Below are positions 6,105 through 8,082 of a stretch of 8,082 bases of DNA, in pieces. The position numbers and the translations under genes are program-made. The stretch spans positions 1 through 8,082 of the forward strand of contig CALGGX010000188.1 of NCBI GenBank assembly GCA_937916025.1, given 5' to 3'. The notes beneath the pieces were generated by a model, which saw only the letters and a list, made by a program, of their open reading frames with translations, was not told the origin of the DNA and ran no database searches. How positions within the stretch are numbered: position 1 is the stretch's first letter; each line of letters starts with the position of its first letter. The DNA is from an uncultured Selenomonadales bacterium. GTDB taxonomy: Bacteria; Bacillota_C; Negativicutes; Selenomonadales; Selenomonadaceae.

Positions 6105-7125
6105 AGTCGTCAATCAAACTCCCGTCAATCGAAAAACAGCGCAATCGAAGCAAATCGGCGTCGGCGTCGAGCACCAAAAAATTATCCTTCGGCGTCGCCG
6201 CCACATCATCAAACTCCGCGCTGATTTTTTCTTTATATCGCTGATCACCGGCAAGTCCGCACATTATGTAAACGGGACCGTGATCGGCTTTTTTTTGCTC
6301 GAAAATATGTCCGCGATTGCGATACGTATGCAAATGCCCCGTCAGCACCAGATCGATCCCGAGCTCGTCAAACAGCGGCATCACTATGAAATGCACCGAG
6401 CCGCAATCGAATGAATAGAAGTATTGATCAAACTTCTTGCTGCCGTTTGACGGCTGAACAAAATGATTGAGATATCCGACGGGCAGGCAATTCAACCAAT
6501 TGACGGGCTCATAACACTCGTGATTGCCCATCACCGGCACGAAAATGCGCGTCGAAAGAAGCCGCGCGGCTCCGTCATGCCAACCGCGCCAGCCCGGGGC
6601 GTATTGCCCGTTGTCGGTGATATCTCCGATGACGGTCGCAAGCTCGGCGTCGGGGAATTTTTTCGATGCAAAATCCGCAACGGACTTCCAAACGCCGTAG
6701 TCGACGCATTGACTGTCGCAAAAGATCAGCATCTGAAACCGTCCGAAGCCCGGCGTCGAGAACTTCTTCCAATCCGTTGCGCGCTCGCCGCTGACAATTC
6801 GATACGCGTAAACACTCTCCGGTTTCAAATTTTCCAATCGGCAAGAGTAAATGTGTAAGCCGTCGTAAATTGAAAAAGCCGCGCGGAGCTCGAAAAGACT
6901 GTCGTCACCGAGCAATCGGAATTCGACGCGCGGCTCGACGAGAGGTTTTTCCGATCTCCACATCAGAACGCGCGAAGTCCGGGCGTCCGACGTGATCAGC
7001 TGCTCGACATTGAGCTCGAAACGTCCGTAATGTCGATCGGAAATCTCTGAAGCTTCTGCGAAGCTCGGAAAAAATTTTTCGAGTCCGAGCGCGAGCATCA
7101 ACTTGATGAACAATCTTCGCGGCAA
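6061..7125 (-). CDS. Exported calcineurin-like metallophosphoesterase, purple-acid-phosphatase-like, apparently internally shortened
   Basis: Predicted metal-dependent phosphoesterase, 354 residues. The start is TTG at 7125, 8 nt after an AGGGAG site; it yields an N-terminus with a twin-arginine-like motif PRRLFIK (2-8), a short hydrophobic stretch LMLALGL and a possible AEA cleavage site (24-26). The ATG at 7098 would lose both arginines. A fibronectin-III-like domain of purple acid phosphatases spans about 32-125 (LKPESVYAYRI at 100-110). The catalytic domain follows: CDSQ (136-139), GDITDNG (167-173), GNHE (200-203) and GHLH (263-266). Between HFIV (245-248) and MPLFDELG (249-256), family members as I remember them carry some 60-75 further residues, including the Met-His metal ligand block; here the strands join directly. 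The protein may thus be inactive or altered. Substrate unknown. The open frame continues upstream to 8025, but that part is antisense to the glycosyltransferase gene. Confidence 0.85.
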   Translation of the reverse strand: MPRRLFIKLMLALGLEKFFPSFAEASEISDRHYGRFELNVEQLITSDARTSRVLMWRSEKPLVEPRVEFRLLGDDSLFELRAAFSIYDGLHIYSCRLENLKPESVYAYRIVSGERATDWKKFSTPGFGRFQMLIFCDSQCVDYGVWKSVADFASKKFPDAELATVIGDITDNGQYAPGWRGWHDGAARLLSTRIFVPVMGNHECYEPVNWLNCLPVGYLNHFVQPSNGSKKFDQYFYSFDCGSVHFIVMPLFDELGIDLVLTGHLHTYRNRGHIFEQKKADHGPVYIMCGLAGDQRYKEKISAEFDDVAATPKDNFLVLDADADLLRLRCFSIDGSLIDDFSLSKPDRNRRLLP

Positions 7126-7147
7126 GTCAATCACTCCCTTCGTATCG

Positions 7148-7176
7148 ATTTTAGTCGATCCGAAAGTTTTTCGCAA
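7148..7176 (-). promoter_or_regulatory. Candidate promoter of the metallophosphoesterase gene
   Basis: On the minus strand, -35 TTGCGA (complement of 7171-7176), a 17-nt spacer and -10 TAAAAT (complement of 7148-7153) lie ahead of the TTG start at 7125. The predicted RNA would begin about 15 to 20 nt before the start codon, leaving room for the AGGGAG ribosome binding site. Confidence 0.55.
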
Positions 7177-7185
7177 TTGAAATTG
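7174..7185. promoter_or_regulatory. 12-bp palindrome spanning both divergent -35 boxes
   Basis: CAATT-GA-AATTG is a perfect inverted repeat with a 2-nt centre. It touches the -35 boxes of the two divergent promoters (7171-7176 and 7183-7188), so a protein bound here could affect both genes. AT-rich palindromes of this size also occur by chance. Confidence 0.3.
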
Positions 7186-7211
7186 ATCTGCCGCGCCGCT
7201 TGATATATAAT
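7183..7211 (+). promoter_or_regulatory. Strong sigma-70 promoter of the GT2-LicD gene
   Basis: -35 TTGATC (7183-7188), a 17-nt spacer and a perfect -10 TATAAT (7206-7211). Transcription would start near 7218, giving a leader of about 13 nt with the GGAG ribosome binding site (7218-7221) at its very 5' end. This rules out the in-frame ATGs at 7210 and 7216 as starts. Confidence 0.75.
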
Positions 7212-7230
7212 GCAAATGGAGATGATGCCA

Positions 7231-8082
7231 ATGAATGAGCCGAAATTGTCTGTGATAATTCCATTGGAAGGCGCGTTGGATAATGTCAAGTCGTGTCTCG
7301 AGTGTTTGACGGCGCAAGCATTTTCCGATTTCGAGACGATTTTCGTCAGCAGCGATCCGATGTTGAATTCCGAAAATCAGATCGACAGTCGGCGGATCAA
7401 ATTCTTGCGCGGCGAGCGAAAGGCCGCGCGGCAAACGGGATTGAAAAATGCAACCGGCAAGTATGTTTACTTTATGAATGCGGATGAATTGATTTTCGAG
7501 AACGCCTTTGAATTGTTGATAAAAGCCGCCGAAAGCTCCGATGCGGATATAGTGCATTCGACGGCGTATGTCGAGCGCGAAGGCGAAAATGTCAAAGTTG
7601 TTTCCGAAAAAGCCGCGAATGCGGGAGTTGTCGGAGATAAAAATGCTTTTGCCGCGTTTCGATTGATGTCGTCGTTGAATTTGTATCGGCGTGATTTTCT
7701 CGAGCGCAGTCGATTGGAAATGCAGACGGACGAGTCGTTTTCGTATGCGGCATTTTTTCTTGCCGCGAAGGTTTTTTGTATTGCGGAATATTTCCTTGTC
7801 CGAACTCGGAAAAATCGATTGCGTCAAGTCGATGACGAGCCGAAAGATGCGCTTGTCGAGCGACTGTATCATGATGAATTTCGCGACGGATTTTTGGTCA
7901 CGCAACAGCGAAAAAAGTTGTGGAATGTGCAATTGCACTTGATTGAAGAATTTGCGCGCATCTGCAAAAAGTACGGGCTGAAATGGTTTGCATATGCGGG
8001 CACTCTGCTCGGCGCGGCGCGGCATGGCGGCTTCGTGCCGTGGGATGACGATGTCGATTTGGCGATGATGCGCCCGGATTTT
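7231..8082 (+). CDS. GT2-like glycosyltransferase / LicD fusion protein (3' end outside window)
   Basis: The first 284 residues of a two-domain surface-glycan enzyme; the frame is open at the window end. The N-terminus starts as a family 2 glycosyltransferase (KLSVIIP, 5-11; CLTAQAFSDFETIFV, 25-39; ARQTGLKNATGKYVYFMNADE, 66-86). However, the usual DDGS motif after the second strand is replaced by SSDP (40-43), and the DxD-like site reads NADE, so donor-sugar binding may be weak or lost. From about 230 a LicD-type nucleotidyltransferase-fold domain begins (LIEEFARICKKYGLKWFAY), with the GTLLGAARH (257-265) and PWDDDVD (270-276) signature. LicD proteins transfer phosphocholine or similar phospho-substituents to wall or capsule glycans. 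I chose the ATG at 7231 because GGAG ends 9 nt before it and the promoter excludes the ATGs at 7210 and 7216; 7222 and 7225 are too close to the GGAG. It is divergent from the phosphoesterase, which may act on the same envelope. Confidence 0.88.
   Translation, partial: MNEPKLSVIIPLEGALDNVKSCLECLTAQAFSDFETIFVSSDPMLNSENQIDSRRIKFLRGERKAARQTGLKNATGKYVYFMNADELIFENAFELLIKAAESSDADIVHSTAYVEREGENVKVVSEKAANAGVVGDKNAFAAFRLMSSLNLYRRDFLERSRLEMQTDESFSYAAFFLAAKVFCIAEYFLVRTRKNRLRQVDDEPKDALVERLYHDEFRDGFLVTQQRKKLWNVQLHLIEEFARICKKYGLKWFAYAGTLLGAARHGGFVPWDDDVDLAMMRPDF

Noticed and set aside
4797..6113. A 438-codon open frame on the minus strand opposite lldP
   Set aside because: It is antisense to a well-recognised permease. 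Its translation is rich in Arg, His, Asp and Glu with no domain pattern, and it has no ribosome site; it follows from the GC-biased codons of lldP.
7210..7227. Alternative in-frame ATG starts of the GT2-LicD gene
   Set aside because: 7210 and 7216 fall in the -10 box or before the predicted transcript start; 7222 and 7225 are too close to the GGAG site.
7126..8025. Upstream extension of the phosphoesterase frame to 8025
   Set aside because: The added 300 residues are antisense to the GT2-LicD gene and show no domain, while the TTG at 7125 has a ribosome site and export-type N-terminus.

Overview
The window looks like a chromosomal piece of an anaerobic Gram-negative-type Firmicute, most likely a Negativicute such as a Selenomonas relative. 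This is an inference from gene content and protein wording (RpoD C-terminus, a tdcB/ilvA-type deaminase with an ACT domain, an LldP-type lactate permease, abundant Uma2/DUF820 proteins, LicD-type surface glycan enzymes), not from a phylogenetic marker that could be run here. Coding density is high. Most starts have strong AGGAGG-like ribosome binding sites spaced about 7 to 9 nt.

Layout. 1-1044 (+): the 3' end of rpoD (housekeeping sigma factor, regions 3 and 4), then an uncharacterised 208-residue gene 15 nt later. 1045-1467: a gene-free stretch holding small inverted repeats, a clear bidirectional hairpin terminator (1353-1388) and a 33-bp imperfect inverted repeat built from AATTACG-like heptamers (1389-1477), whose right arm supplies the stop codon of the next gene. 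1468-1905 (-): a UspA-family universal stress protein. 1906-2028: the divergent usp/ilvA control region. 2029-6104 (+): a probable operon of threonine ammonia-lyase, two tandem Uma2-family putative nucleases (both 194 residues, about 64% identical, with an identical last 23 residues), and an L-lactate permease preceded by a 7-codon mini-ORF. 6061-7125 (-): a metallophosphoesterase with a twin-arginine-like signal, convergent with and overlapping the permease by 44 bp; it appears to lack a block of the catalytic domain. 7126-7230: a compact divergent promoter region. 7231-8082 (+): the start of a GT2-like plus LicD fusion protein that runs off the window.

How it fits together. Threonine deaminase makes 2-oxobutyrate and ammonia, and the permease moves lactate or related 2-hydroxy acids, so the metabolic part of the operon concerns small carboxylic acids. 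The two Uma2 proteins between them have no known link to that chemistry. The right end concerns the cell envelope: an exported phosphoesterase and, divergently, a LicD-type phosphotransfer enzyme for surface glycans. No tRNA, rRNA, CRISPR array, transposase or phage module was seen. Nothing amounts to a clear new multi-gene system. The best leads are the apparent internal deletion in the phosphoesterase, the Uma2 pair with its near-identical 3' ends, the heptamer palindrome that fixes the usp stop codon, and the GT2-LicD fusion with a degenerate GT2 domain.
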